In this document: positions 1-7,992 of the stretch, piece after piece
How positions within the stretch are numbered: position 1 is the first letter of the stretch
Layout: each line of letters opens with the position of its first letter
Source of the DNA: Strigomonas culicis
Taxonomy: Eukaryota; Euglenozoa; Kinetoplastea; Trypanosomatida; Trypanosomatidae
Assembly: GCA_000482145.1 (NCBI GenBank)
Contig: AUXH01000274.1
Coordinates: 1 to 24,671 of the forward strand
Length of the DNA: 24,671 nt
Direction: 5' to 3'
Notes under the pieces: generated by a model
The model's input: the letters and a program-made list of their open reading frames with translations, nothing else
Databases searched by the model: none
Told to the model about the DNA's origin: nothing
Program-made: the position numbers and the translations under genes

Positions 1-3
<3 letters not shown>

Positions 4-32
<29 letters not shown>
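4..32. repeat. (AT)n microsatellite
   Basis: An uninterrupted alternating AT tract of 29 bases sits at the left edge of the window, in AT-rich spacer upstream of the first gene. It is a simple-sequence repeat with no other visible content. Confidence 0.95.
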
Positions 33-34
<2 letters not shown>

Positions 35-117
35 AAAAATAAGGTAAGCGTTTTTTTTTTTACCGCTTATCTGGTATTGTCAATAATTAAATTGTTTTTA
101 GACTTCGCATTGTTACC

Positions 118-135
118 ATTATTATTATTATTATT
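118..135. repeat. (ATT)6 trinucleotide repeat
   Basis: Six tandem ATT units lie in the spacer upstream of the first gene. They add T-rich character ahead of the predicted splice acceptor. Confidence 0.9.
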
Positions 136-160
136 CTTTAACAGAATCGATAATAACTAC

Positions 161-189
161 CCATTTTTTTTTTGTTAATCATTATTGAG
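161..189 (+). promoter_or_regulatory. Predicted spliced-leader acceptor for gene 1
   Basis: A run of ten T residues at 164-173 within a T-rich stretch is followed by the first AG at 188-189. This is the expected signal for trans-splicing of the spliced leader. The 5' UTR would be about 46 bases, and the first ATG after the AG is at 236. An AG at 143-144 is an alternative. The site is inferred from pattern only. Confidence 0.5.
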
Positions 190-235
190 AGAAAGTGTTT
201 CAAATATAGACTCAGTAGATTGCAAAAAAAAAAAA

Positions 236-1615
236 ATGCTTAGGTACTCGTCGTTGTTGAGACGGAATACTTCCCTTTTGAAGTTGACTGCTCCAAATCT
301 ATTATTCTTCTCGTCACGCAAAAAAGAAGAAGATGACCACCGACAGGCACGAACCTATCCTTGGTGGAGGAGTGCAGCTATTGCTGGTGGCTTAATAGTT
401 TTCGTAAATATTGGAAGCGTTTGCTTTTATTTTGGAAATCGCTGGTACCAATCTTGGAGACCGTCTGGAAATGATCTGTATGTCATCACCTCAATAGATG
501 AAAAAGTGTTCGAGCGACCCGATTTGGCTGTTGTGGCTGTCCGTATGCTTATTCATCACATCCTCAGTAACACGAAAACTCCTTTTGGGGACCCAATGGT
601 GGCTCCGAAGGAATACGAATATGAAGCGAATGAGTTACTTGATCTTGTGCTGAGCTTACATGAGCATGTTCCACAGTTCTCTATTCCAGATCTTTGGACA
701 CTGGTGACCGCAAAGGCATTGGCACGCTTAGGCGGACCAAATGTGAGTATTTTGAGAGGACGTGATGGTACTGAAGATAAGTGCCGTGATGACCTACTGA
801 CGTTTCCGCCTGCAGTGGTGAGTGAAGACAACCGAGATGTTTTAAACCTGAAGCGATCACTTGCCAAGCAGCAGTTTTCTATTGAACAGTTGGTGGCACT
901 TATCGGCTGCGCAAGGACGGTTGGATTCCATGAGGGTACACATTTCCACACACAAGAAAAAATAAAGCCTTTGATGCGACGTCCCATGGTCACAGGTCCT
1001 ACAGAAGACGAGTTTCACTTGCCAGATACAATTGGCAAGTGCACGGTTGACCCATACGTGTTCGGCTCCGAGTACTTTGACCTTTTGCTCGACTACAACT
1101 GGAAGCAGCACGGTCTTCTGAAAAAGGAACCCTTTTACCGTTGCTCGGAGAGCTCACGAGTGCGGGATGTGGTGCTCATCGATCCCTTTTCGGCTCAAAA
1201 GACAGAACAAATTGACCGCATAGTGGCTGCGGAAGAGAAGCATCAAAAAGAAGTGAAGAATTATTTTGAGAAGAATTCATCGGTGTTAGAAGGGAAATCG
1301 CCTGCTGATATGTCGAAATATGGACGCACGGGTGAAGCTCAAATGATTCCGGGTAAGGAGCCCACAAAGGTGGAACCTGAGCACACAACTCACGTGGATT
1401 TTGAAACTGAGGAGCCATCAAAGCATGTTGATCCTTGCAGCCATGTGTCTATGCGAGGCATCGACGTGATGCTTCTGGATGACGCCTTGACAAGAGGCTG
1501 GCTCCACCGTTTCAGCTCCAACGAGGTTGATTTCTACTCTACAGTGACCGATATTGTATTGGAAGTACAACGGAGAGGACATAACGAAAATAAATTGTAT
1601 GTGTATCATAAGTAG
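236..1615 (+). CDS. Hypothetical protein, single N-terminal membrane segment, possibly mitochondrial
   Basis: I do not recognise the family of this 459-residue protein. The start is the ATG at 236, the first after the predicted acceptor and directly behind a run of 12 A; the frame stays open upstream but without an ATG. The first 25 or so residues are rich in Arg, Leu and Ser and lack acidic residues, like a mitochondrial presequence. A charged stretch follows, then one hydrophobic segment at about residues 47-67 preceded by WWR. The rest is soluble, with a Lys/Glu-rich low-complexity part around 330-400. These features suggest a protein anchored in an organelle membrane, but that is inference. 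Codon use is less GC-rich at third positions than in the genes at 14713 and 18326. The stop is TAG. Confidence 0.8.
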   Translation: MLRYSSLLRRNTSLLKLTAPNLLFFSSRKKEEDDHRQARTYPWWRSAAIAGGLIVFVNIGSVCFYFGNRWYQSWRPSGNDLYVITSIDEKVFERPDLAVVAVRMLIHHILSNTKTPFGDPMVAPKEYEYEANELLDLVLSLHEHVPQFSIPDLWTLVTAKALARLGGPNVSILRGRDGTEDKCRDDLLTFPPAVVSEDNRDVLNLKRSLAKQQFSIEQLVALIGCARTVGFHEGTHFHTQEKIKPLMRRPMVTGPTEDEFHLPDTIGKCTVDPYVFGSEYFDLLLDYNWKQHGLLKKEPFYRCSESSRVRDVVLIDPFSAQKTEQIDRIVAAEEKHQKEVKNYFEKNSSVLEGKSPADMSKYGRTGEAQMIPGKEPTKVEPEHTTHVDFETEEPSKHVDPCSHVSMRGIDVMLLDDALTRGWLHRFSSNEVDFYSTVTDIVLEVQRRGHNENKLYVYHK

Positions 1616-1620
1616 TCCCA

Positions 1621-1638
1621 TAATAATAATAATAATAA
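1621..1638. repeat. (TAA)6 trinucleotide repeat
   Basis: Six TAA units lie six bases after the stop codon of the first gene, in its presumed 3' UTR. Confidence 0.9.
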
Positions 1639-1841
1639 AAATAATGATAACAGAAACACCAACACAAAAACGCAATGCAATTCAAATAATACCTATTCAC
1701 ATCCCAGTTAAGAAGTATACATAAATAAGAGTATGCTCATTATGATGATTGCACCAGGGATAAGTATTACTGTTTCTAACTGTATTCTCTTGTTCAAAAT
1801 GACAACGAAAGTGGCGTCATTAGAACAATTCTGCACACATA

Positions 1842-1889
1842 TTTTTTTCGCGTTCTTTTCCTTCATTTTTTTTTTTAACCTCCTTTTAG
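1842..1889 (+). promoter_or_regulatory. Predicted spliced-leader acceptor for the Rad4/XPC gene
   Basis: A long pyrimidine tract, including 11 T residues at 1866-1876 and then a CCTCCTTTT stretch, ends in AG at 1888-1889. This is a textbook trypanosomatid acceptor. The 5' UTR would be 67 bases, with the first ATG at 1957. Confidence 0.7.
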
Positions 1890-1956
1890 GTGTTTGTATT
1901 ACTGTTCTTATCGTAGCCACAACCACACATATTCTGCTTTGCACCGGGAAAAAAAA

Positions 1957-4503
1957 ATGAAGAAAAACAAGGCAGTGGCGATGGCGGCTGCTTCTAGCGT
2001 TGATGGGTATCTACGCAACGCATCCAAAAGGCAACGTGTCCCAATGCCTGAAGGCGGGCGTGGTACTCGACGTCGGTTGGCCTTGGTGACATCCAACGTC
2101 GCACAGCAACAGGAACAGACAGAAGCGATGGGAGCTGAGGATGCAACGGATGTCGTAGATGCAGATGAGTGGGACGAAGTGGACTTGAACATCGTCGACT
2201 CTACCGTAGGACAGAGACATCCAACAAAGACAGAAGACACTGTCGTGAAAAAGGTGGACGAGGCAGAAGGGGATCAGAAGCGTTCCAAAAAAGAAGCAAT
2301 GGACAAGATTGTGGAGGATGTGGATGCACCCGTTTTACTAAAAACGGAAGGCGGTCTCTCTTGGGATGGTCATGCAGGGGATACCCTCGTTGGCAGACAG
2401 CAGCCATACCCCATTGAGGGTGCGCGAGCTCCCCTGACGGAGCAACCACAACGAACGTGGCGACGGTCTGACCCAGCCTTCGAGGCTGCTGCGCAGCAGC
2501 GCGAGTTGCAAGCAGCACAGCGCCGGTCACAGCGTATTCAGGCCGTCTCGGAATCCATCGTTGTACTCCAGTCTGTGCTCTTGCGTGGCAGATTTGTATG
2601 GAGAGAGGCTCGCCATCCTAAGTTTCGCAGACTGCTGCTGTATCTGCGCAGACAAGTGGAATGCCCGCAGGAAAGAGAGGTTGCCACAAGCAAGCGTAGC
2701 AAGGTGGCGACAGCGAAAATGGCCCCTAGGAGCGCGAACGAAACGCGCTTTGTGTTCCTTGACGCGCTCAACGAGGCACGGCACCTCCTGCGTACAGAGC
2801 CGCTCCGCCAGAAGAGCTCGCTGGCCCCCGCGTGGGTGACGCTCGCCAAGGACGGTGTCGGCAATAGGACCTCCCGAGCGGTGACGGTGCTCCTCAAGGC
2901 ACTCAACGACACGTTCGAACTGGACGATGCGGGTGGTGCTCAGGGCGAGGGAGGTGAAGTGGAAAACAAAGTGTCGCACATGTCCGATTGGGCGTACCCC
3001 CTCAAGCACCGGCTCTTGACACACCTTCTGTATCGCGTGGCGCAGAGGCCGTTAGCACCAGCGGAAAAAGTGAAATTGCCACACACAGTTTACTTTTCTG
3101 TACTTTTCCTTTCACTCGCTTCCATGATCGGATTAAGCGCGCGACTGGTGATTGCGAAGGAAGTCACAAAAGTGGTCTCCGTTGTGGGCGACGAAAGTGA
3201 CGACGATGTCACCGCCGTCACTCCGGCCGCTGAGGCGCCAGCAGATGACACGGACACGTGGGAGAGCCACAAGGGTGGCCGCAAGCTGCCAAAGCTCTCT
3301 ATTTTTGCTGGGCGATCGTCGAAGAAAGCGACGTCCAAGCGTGCACGTACAGACAGCCCCACCGCGGAGGGTGACCAGCGGCGCTCCAAGCATCTACCCA
3401 CCTCGTGCTTTTGGACGGAGGTGTGGAGCCCCGAAAGGAGCTCCTTCGTGTCCGTGAATCCCTGCGGTGGCTGCACCACCTTGTGGGGCGCCCCGTACAC
3501 CTTTTCCTTCAGCGGAGACACCGTGGTTGATGCGACACCGCGCTACATCACCAAGTACAGCTCTGCTTTCCATTACGGACAGCGGCTTGATCGCGCGAAC
3601 CACTTCAGTTTTTTGTGGCGCGACAAAGTGGCGTGGGACGACACCCGCGAGGTCTCGGAGATTCTCGTCGACTCCATGAATGCCTTCACCGCCCATGAGG
3701 AGCACCACCTGTCGGCCCTCACGCGGGAGCAGCGCGCGCGCGACGCGAAGCAGCTGCACTCCCTCATGTACTCCGAGCCCGTGCCCACCACCATCACCGG
3801 GGTGCAGAAGCACCCGCTGTTTGTGATGGAGTCGCAGGTCGCGCGGTTCGAAGGGGTCTACCCCAAGGACGCGACGACAATTGTGGGAAGCGTGAAGGGA
3901 CAGACCGTGTACAAGCGTTCCGCGGTGGTCATGCTGCGCTCTCGCGACGGGTGGCTGCGTGAAGGCCGTTCGCTGATCGACGAGGAGGCGCCCGCGTACA
4001 AGACGATGGCGCCACCGGCCTCCCGGCCCTTCGCCGCGCCGTCGCTCTTCTACGGGTTCTGGCAAACCAAGCCGTTCGCGCCGCTTCCGCTCACCGCGGA
4101 CGGCACCTTTCCGCAGCACGGCCGCACGGCGTGGTACGTCTTGCTCGACCGGCCGCCCGCCGACGGCATTGTGCACCTGCGCGAGCCGCGTATCTCACGC
4201 GTCGCGCGGCGGATGCGACTCGACTTCCGTATTGCGGTGACCGGTTTTGTGAAGCGGCGCGTGGATGAGCGTCGGCGCGGGCAGTGGGAGGCTGTGATCG
4301 AGGGCATCGTGGTGAAGCAGAGCGATAGCCCGTCTCTCCTCCGCGCTTACCGCGAGTGGATCCAGCTCGTGGAGGAGCAGGAGGCCGCCGCGCGACGCGA
4401 GCGGTCGTTCCGATGGTGGCTGCTCTTCTCGCAGCGGCTGCTCGCAATGAAGCGCTTACAGGATTTGTATCTCAAAGGAGGCACACATGGACTCGCGTCA
4501 TGA
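1957..4503 (+). CDS. DNA repair protein of the Rad4/XPC family
   Basis: The 848-residue product is the Rad4/XPC damage sensor of global-genome nucleotide excision repair, a nuclear protein that binds distorted DNA and recruits TFIIH. The N-terminal 370 residues are charged and low in complexity, with basic nuclear-signal-like patches. The transglutaminase-like domain is visible from about 377 (FLSLASMIGLSARLV), resumes after an insert at about 484 with CFWTEVWSP, and includes VVDATPRYI near 523. BHD1 starts near 612 (KHPLFVMESQ at about 618) and includes the DGWLREGR region. BHD2/BHD3 start near 697 with LFYGFWQTKPF and continue through VHLREPRISRVARRM to VTGF at 764. This order is diagnostic of the family. 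The start is the first ATG after the acceptor, behind an A8 run. GC content rises sharply from about 3400 onward, in the conserved half. Stop is TGA. Confidence 0.93.
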   Translation: MKKNKAVAMAAASSVDGYLRNASKRQRVPMPEGGRGTRRRLALVTSNVAQQQEQTEAMGAEDATDVVDADEWDEVDLNIVDSTVGQRHPTKTEDTVVKKVDEAEGDQKRSKKEAMDKIVEDVDAPVLLKTEGGLSWDGHAGDTLVGRQQPYPIEGARAPLTEQPQRTWRRSDPAFEAAAQQRELQAAQRRSQRIQAVSESIVVLQSVLLRGRFVWREARHPKFRRLLLYLRRQVECPQEREVATSKRSKVATAKMAPRSANETRFVFLDALNEARHLLRTEPLRQKSSLAPAWVTLAKDGVGNRTSRAVTVLLKALNDTFELDDAGGAQGEGGEVENKVSHMSDWAYPLKHRLLTHLLYRVAQRPLAPAEKVKLPHTVYFSVLFLSLASMIGLSARLVIAKEVTKVVSVVGDESDDDVTAVTPAAEAPADDTDTWESHKGGRKLPKLSIFAGRSSKKATSKRARTDSPTAEGDQRRSKHLPTSCFWTEVWSPERSSFVSVNPCGGCTTLWGAPYTFSFSGDTVVDATPRYITKYSSAFHYGQRLDRANHFSFLWRDKVAWDDTREVSEILVDSMNAFTAHEEHHLSALTREQRARDAKQLHSLMYSEPVPTTITGVQKHPLFVMESQVARFEGVYPKDATTIVGSVKGQTVYKRSAVVMLRSRDGWLREGRSLIDEEAPAYKTMAPPASRPFAAPSLFYGFWQTKPFAPLPLTADGTFPQHGRTAWYVLLDRPPADGIVHLREPRISRVARRMRLDFRIAVTGFVKRRVDERRRGQWEAVIEGIVVKQSDSPSLLRAYREWIQLVEEQEAAARRERSFRWWLLFSQRLLAMKRLQDLYLKGGTHGLAS

Positions 4504-4646
4504 ATCCTCTGGCTGTGTCTGCTACAACAGCAACGGTGACTACTATTCATTTACTTCATTCCCTTTTCTTCTTTTTGAATGCTCCTACGTGTACTTGGAT
4601 GTCGCAACGATTCACGGTTTGCTCATCTTCACTGTGTACATATTTT

Positions 4647-4689
4647 GATTCTTCTTCCTCTTCCTCTTTTCTTCTCTTCCCCATGGAAG
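4647..4689 (+). promoter_or_regulatory. Predicted spliced-leader acceptor for the RPA3 gene
   Basis: A nearly pure pyrimidine tract at 4649-4682 is followed by the first AG at 4688-4689. The resulting 5' UTR is about 81 bases. The site excludes the in-frame upstream ATG at 4579 from the mRNA and so supports the start at 4771. Confidence 0.7.
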
Positions 4690-4770
4690 GATAAAAGCAA
4701 AGAAAGGGTTCTCTCTCTTTTAATCAGTCATCAACCAAACAATTGTTTTTTTATTTGTCACGTAGACAAC

Positions 4771-5100
4771 ATGACTGTAACCAAGTTACCTCCGTTCAAC
4801 GGCGTGTCGCCTCGCGTGACGGCCGAGACCATCTCCTCTCACCGCGGCAACTACGTCTCTATCATCTTTGAGCTGACCGGTCCCGGTGAGTTCCGGTGTG
4901 GCGTGACCGGCAAGACGGTCCGCGTGGACGGACTTCCGGACTCGACTGAGGTCAGCAAGGTGTGCGAATTTGTGGGCTACGTCGACCCTTCCTCCGGCCA
5001 CATGCAGTACTTCCAGCATGCATTGCTGGATGACGAATTCGACTTTGAGGTGTACCGCAGGCTACTGAATCTGATTCCCAAGTATCCTGAGCTGTTCTAA
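4771..5100 (+). CDS. RPA3: Replication protein A small subunit (RPA3/p14 family)
   Basis: This 109-residue single OB-fold protein fits the third subunit of replication protein A, the nuclear single-stranded-DNA-binding trimer used in replication, recombination and excision repair. The family is about 110-120 residues. Visible traits are the N-terminal PRV strand start, VCEFVGYVD matching the conserved glutamate/valine-glycine strand of RPA3, and a C-terminal helix with FDFEVYRRLLNLIPKYPELF, which matches the family pattern of Asp-Phe, a Tyr, a hydrophobic helix and a terminal Phe-Pro segment used in trimerisation. The frame is open upstream to an ATG at 4579, but that ATG lies before the acceptor and the added residues read as translated pyrimidine tract. 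The gene directly follows the XPC-like gene. Confidence 0.82.
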   Translation: MTVTKLPPFNGVSPRVTAETISSHRGNYVSIIFELTGPGEFRCGVTGKTVRVDGLPDSTEVSKVCEFVGYVDPSSGHMQYFQHALLDDEFDFEVYRRLLNLIPKYPELF

Positions 5101-5566
5101 ATTACCCCTTTTTTTTTCTTGCCTTCACACCTTTGCTTACCCTTTTCCCATCGTAAGCTAATTATAATAATTATTAAAGGATACAGATTTTTTTCTTCCG
5201 TTTAGATAGTGCAAAGAGATGAGGACTAAACTACCATTCTTCTCTCTTTGCATTTATTTTGTGGGATGCATGCGAACAGAAGCATGGAGCCCTTTTCATA
5301 GAGAATGAGAGAGGAACAATGAAGCACACGCTTCGTTATTATATGCATAGAACATTGAAACCCGAATGTAAAAGCAACTCAAAAATAATGATGACTGACC
5401 TTACGCCCATATCCCTCTTTGCTTCAAATGACCTTGTTGTTTGTAATCTTGTTTTGTACACCATCTTCTTCACTTGTTCCGCATGTCTTCTCGGTACTCG
5501 TCACAATATGTATATTCTACTTTCCACAGTTGTATCTCCTTTCTGTTTGTACAGCCGCTAGCCTTA
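5101..5566 (+). other. Intergenic region, no gene seen
   Basis: This 466-base AT-rich spacer holds the 3' UTR of the RPA3 gene and the splice signals of the next gene. A frame of 80 codons from the ATG at 5319 to 5561 has a hydrophobic C-terminal half made from T-rich sequence, and runs across the predicted acceptor of the next gene. I do not accept it as a gene. Confidence 0.65.
5530..5554 (+). promoter_or_regulatory. Predicted spliced-leader acceptor for gene 4
   Basis: A tract rich in T and C ends in TACAG, AG at 5553-5554, only 12 bases before the ATG at 5567. An alternative AG at 5528-5529, after TACTTTCCAC, would give a 37-base leader. Either choice makes 5567 the first ATG. Confidence 0.5.
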
Positions 5567-7141
5567 ATGAACTCGGTCCAAGAAGAAGCGTATAAGGAGA
5601 CACTTCGCTTAGCGACCGAGTACTACCGCCAGCTGACCGAGGCACCGAGGCCTGTCGGCACGAGCGCCTCGCGCACGGGAGCCACCGCTTCCGAGGAGGA
5701 CGCGGACTCCATTCTCGATCGTATACCCTCGTCGATAGCGGTGCCGCCAATTCCCGTCTCCATTCTACACCAGTGGTATCTTTACATTAGTTTCGCTAAG
5801 TGCGCACTCTGTAAGACGATCGACTGGAGGTCGATTGTGCCTTTTGTAGAGACGGCGCCACAGGCCAATGGCGCCACAGGCGTGCAGCAATCCGCATTGC
5901 CCTTCTTACGTGGCCTTGCACGTCGTCAGAAACAGGTGTACGGCAGCATGAGCTTCCCTGACCTGTACCAACGTGCTGTGCGGTGGACCATTATCTTGTA
6001 TAAGCTCATACGCGACCGCGTGCGCTATCTCCTTGCACAGAGTACCACAGATGAAGCTCGTGGGGCAGCACCCGATTATTTGTTTTCCGGCGCGGAAGGC
6101 GAAGGGTATATTCGGCTGTTCCTGCACAATTCACGGAGTTTATTGACCACCTCGCAACATCGCTTGCTCGGCAATCTCCTATACCGGAAGCAGCTGGAGG
6201 AGGAGCCCGTGTCGACGAGCAGCCCGAACGTCGCGTTTCCTCCCTCGCTGAAGTACCCCTTCTCCACCGCGGTCTTCAAGTGTCACACGGCGCTCAACGC
6301 GGACGTGCTCAAGATCACATGGGATATTCTGAACCCGAAGGATCTGGAGGGCATTGTGGTGGCAAAACTGCAGCACCCACGAAACGTGCTGTCCCCGCCG
6401 CCCGTGAATCCACCGCATGGGCACTCACCGCCAGCGACGTCAACCTCCCCGCCCCCCGTCCACACGGCCACATTTGAGCACCTCTTCAAATGGCAAGAGG
6501 AAGCGGAAGGGGAGGGTGGCAGTGCTGCAGCGAAGCCACTCAACTTTGATGAGATTCGGATCCTGCAGACGTTTCTGGAGCAGGCTGCCTACATGCAAAT
6601 CATCAAGTGGGAAAGCGGGTTCCTCGAATACAGCTACTACACCTTTCCGTTTGTGGTCGACTTCGCGGTGTGGGGGCACAGGTTGGAGCAGAGCGTCAAT
6701 ACGCTCAAGTCACAGAATGTTCCGTTTGTGGGATCGACAACGGCTCTCACACTTGAACTGGAGGAGACCCTTGTTTCCACAAGTTATGTCCTGTACCGAA
6801 AGGAAATCCAGAGCATTTATCAGAGCTACGATAGCAACACAAAGGAGACAGACCGGGCGCTTCTTTCCCTACCGCTAGGAAAGGTCTCGCTCCAGACCAT
6901 ACGCGCGCTTGCGCAAGTGGTCCATCCTGCCATGGACCTCGGCCAACGCGTGCGACGCCATCTGGCTTTTTCTCATGTGTCGGCAGTGGAAGAGTACATT
7001 GAGGATCTGCACAATGTGCTGTTTGAAGCAATCCACGAGGAGTTGACGGCTTATGAGTCTTCTCGATCGACCTTCGTCTCTACACTTGCCAAAACGGATT
7101 TGGAGGTGGTCCGTCGATACATGGACATGAATCGCAATTAG
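5567..7141 (+). CDS. Conserved-looking hypothetical protein, 524 residues
   Basis: I do not recognise the family. The ATG at 5567 is the first after the predicted acceptor; the frame is open about 30 codons further upstream, but those residues are translated pyrimidine tract. There is no signal peptide or clear membrane span. The protein looks mainly helical, with many aromatic residues (for example HQWYLYISFAKCALC near 65-80 and SYYTFPFVVDFAVWG in the C-terminal half). A Pro/His/Ser/Thr-rich linker at about 272-310 (RNVLSPPPVNPPHGHSPP region) separates two ordered halves. It could be a helical scaffold or complex subunit, but nothing in the sequence decides the role. Codon use is typical of the window and the stop is TAG. 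Confidence 0.85.
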   Translation: MNSVQEEAYKETLRLATEYYRQLTEAPRPVGTSASRTGATASEEDADSILDRIPSSIAVPPIPVSILHQWYLYISFAKCALCKTIDWRSIVPFVETAPQANGATGVQQSALPFLRGLARRQKQVYGSMSFPDLYQRAVRWTIILYKLIRDRVRYLLAQSTTDEARGAAPDYLFSGAEGEGYIRLFLHNSRSLLTTSQHRLLGNLLYRKQLEEEPVSTSSPNVAFPPSLKYPFSTAVFKCHTALNADVLKITWDILNPKDLEGIVVAKLQHPRNVLSPPPVNPPHGHSPPATSTSPPPVHTATFEHLFKWQEEAEGEGGSAAAKPLNFDEIRILQTFLEQAAYMQIIKWESGFLEYSYYTFPFVVDFAVWGHRLEQSVNTLKSQNVPFVGSTTALTLELEETLVSTSYVLYRKEIQSIYQSYDSNTKETDRALLSLPLGKVSLQTIRALAQVVHPAMDLGQRVRRHLAFSHVSAVEEYIEDLHNVLFEAIHEELTAYESSRSTFVSTLAKTDLEVVRRYMDMNRN

Positions 7142-7340
7142 GTGCCGTTGGTTGGAGGTTTATCGTGTTTTTTTTTTGTTCTTCGTGTACTCTCTCTTGC
7201 ACATTGACCGCTCTTTATTAATTTTACAGTTTTCTTCTTCTTTGCCTTGTTTATCGTTGTTCAACAATCATAAGCAAAAAACGTATGCCGTTATAGTCGC
7301 CAGCACAATATCGGAATCTACGATCATATACAAACGGTTC

Positions 7341-7395
7341 ACTTTTTTCTCCCTCTCTTTTTCTCTTTCGCGTGGCTCCAAATGCATTACACTAG
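7341..7395 (+). promoter_or_regulatory. Predicted spliced-leader acceptor for gene 5
   Basis: A strong C/T tract at 7341-7369 is followed by no AG until 7394-7395 (CACTAG). That choice removes an out-of-frame ATG at 7382 and makes the ATG at 7423 the first in the mRNA. This is the main structural support for the small gene downstream. Confidence 0.6.
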
Positions 7396-7422
7396 TGCCT
7401 CCATATTTGTCGGCAATTATCG

Positions 7423-7992
7423 ATGCCACTTCAGAGAAAATTCCAGACGCCCTTTTGTGTTACTCGGAAGGGGCCGAGATCAGAAGACACACTTCCAAGC
7501 ATCTCCATACGAGACGGGCTCAAGCAAAGAGCTGCCAGCCCTGTGTGCGATGCCGCTGCGGGTACTCCGCTGAGTGCTGCGCAGTGCTTGCGCTGTCGAT
7601 CGCCGGTCGATGCGGCAACTTCCACACAAACGTCTGTTGTACCACAAAAGGGGGATGAAGGACCGCTTCTCGTGCGCGCCTATGGAGGTGTGAAGCGCGC
7701 AAGGGAGGGTGACCGGCCGACGCGCACGCAGCTTCACCCAGACAACGGGCATACGGTGCCTTCGCAACAGCAGAGCCCAACCCGGAGTGTTTCTCCTAGG
7801 GCCGAGCCGTTGCACGGCGATCGGCCACTGTATGATGCCACGCTCTATTGGCTGGGTGTGGCTCAGAGGGGGCTGGTGGCGCTCGCGGAAAAAATGCATG
7901 TTTCTGTCGGCACTTTGCTGGAGGAACTCAAACTGCCCCCCGAGCGAGTCCTGTACGCCTCAGATACGGCTGATTTTTCTTGTGCGCCTTAA
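7423..7992 (+). CDS. Small hypothetical protein, 189 residues
   Basis: Not recognised. The start is the first ATG after a good acceptor and the frame runs 189 codons with mixed, window-like codon use. The first 120 residues are polar and probably disordered (Arg, Ser, Pro, Thr), with one CLRC pair near residue 55. The last 60 residues, from about YDATLYWLGVAQRGL to LPPERVLYASD, read as two or three amphipathic helices (AEKMHVSVGTLLEELKLP resembles a helix-turn-helix), suggesting a small C-terminal interaction domain. A competing frame at 7152-7658 overlaps the 5' part but lacks a comparable folded segment. It could be a rapidly evolving trypanosomatid-specific protein; confidence is moderate. 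Confidence 0.6.
   Translation: MPLQRKFQTPFCVTRKGPRSEDTLPSISIRDGLKQRAASPVCDAAAGTPLSAAQCLRCRSPVDAATSTQTSVVPQKGDEGPLLVRAYGGVKRAREGDRPTRTQLHPDNGHTVPSQQQSPTRSVSPRAEPLHGDRPLYDATLYWLGVAQRGLVALAEKMHVSVGTLLEELKLPPERVLYASDTADFSCAP

Larger units (their letters stand above)
1616..1956 (+). other. Intergenic region with trinucleotide repeat and splice signals
   Basis: This is AT-rich spacer between genes 1 and 2. It holds a (TAA)6 tract at 1621-1638, presumed 3' UTR of the first gene, and then the pyrimidine-rich tract and AG of the second. Short frames on either strand here are T- or A-rich by composition and show no coding character. Confidence 0.75.

Noticed and set aside
3394..4176. A 260-codon antisense open frame inside the XPC-like gene.
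   Set aside because: Long antisense frames are expected where third positions are GC-rich. The protein is Arg/Gly/His-rich with no domain, and the + strand has a clear family match.
4579..4770. An in-frame 64-codon N-terminal extension of the RPA3 protein.
   Set aside because: It precedes the predicted acceptor at 4688-4689 in large part, reads as translated C/T tract, and would make the protein far longer than the family.
5319..5561. An 80-codon frame in the spacer between the RPA3 gene and gene 4.
   Set aside because: It ends 5 bases before the next start codon, covers that gene's polypyrimidine tract and has composition typical of translated spacer.
7152..7658. A frame of up to 168 codons that competes with gene 5.
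   Set aside because: Its first part is translated pyrimidine tract (Leu/Phe/Ser-rich) and it lacks a folded-looking segment; the first ATG after the acceptor is in the other frame.
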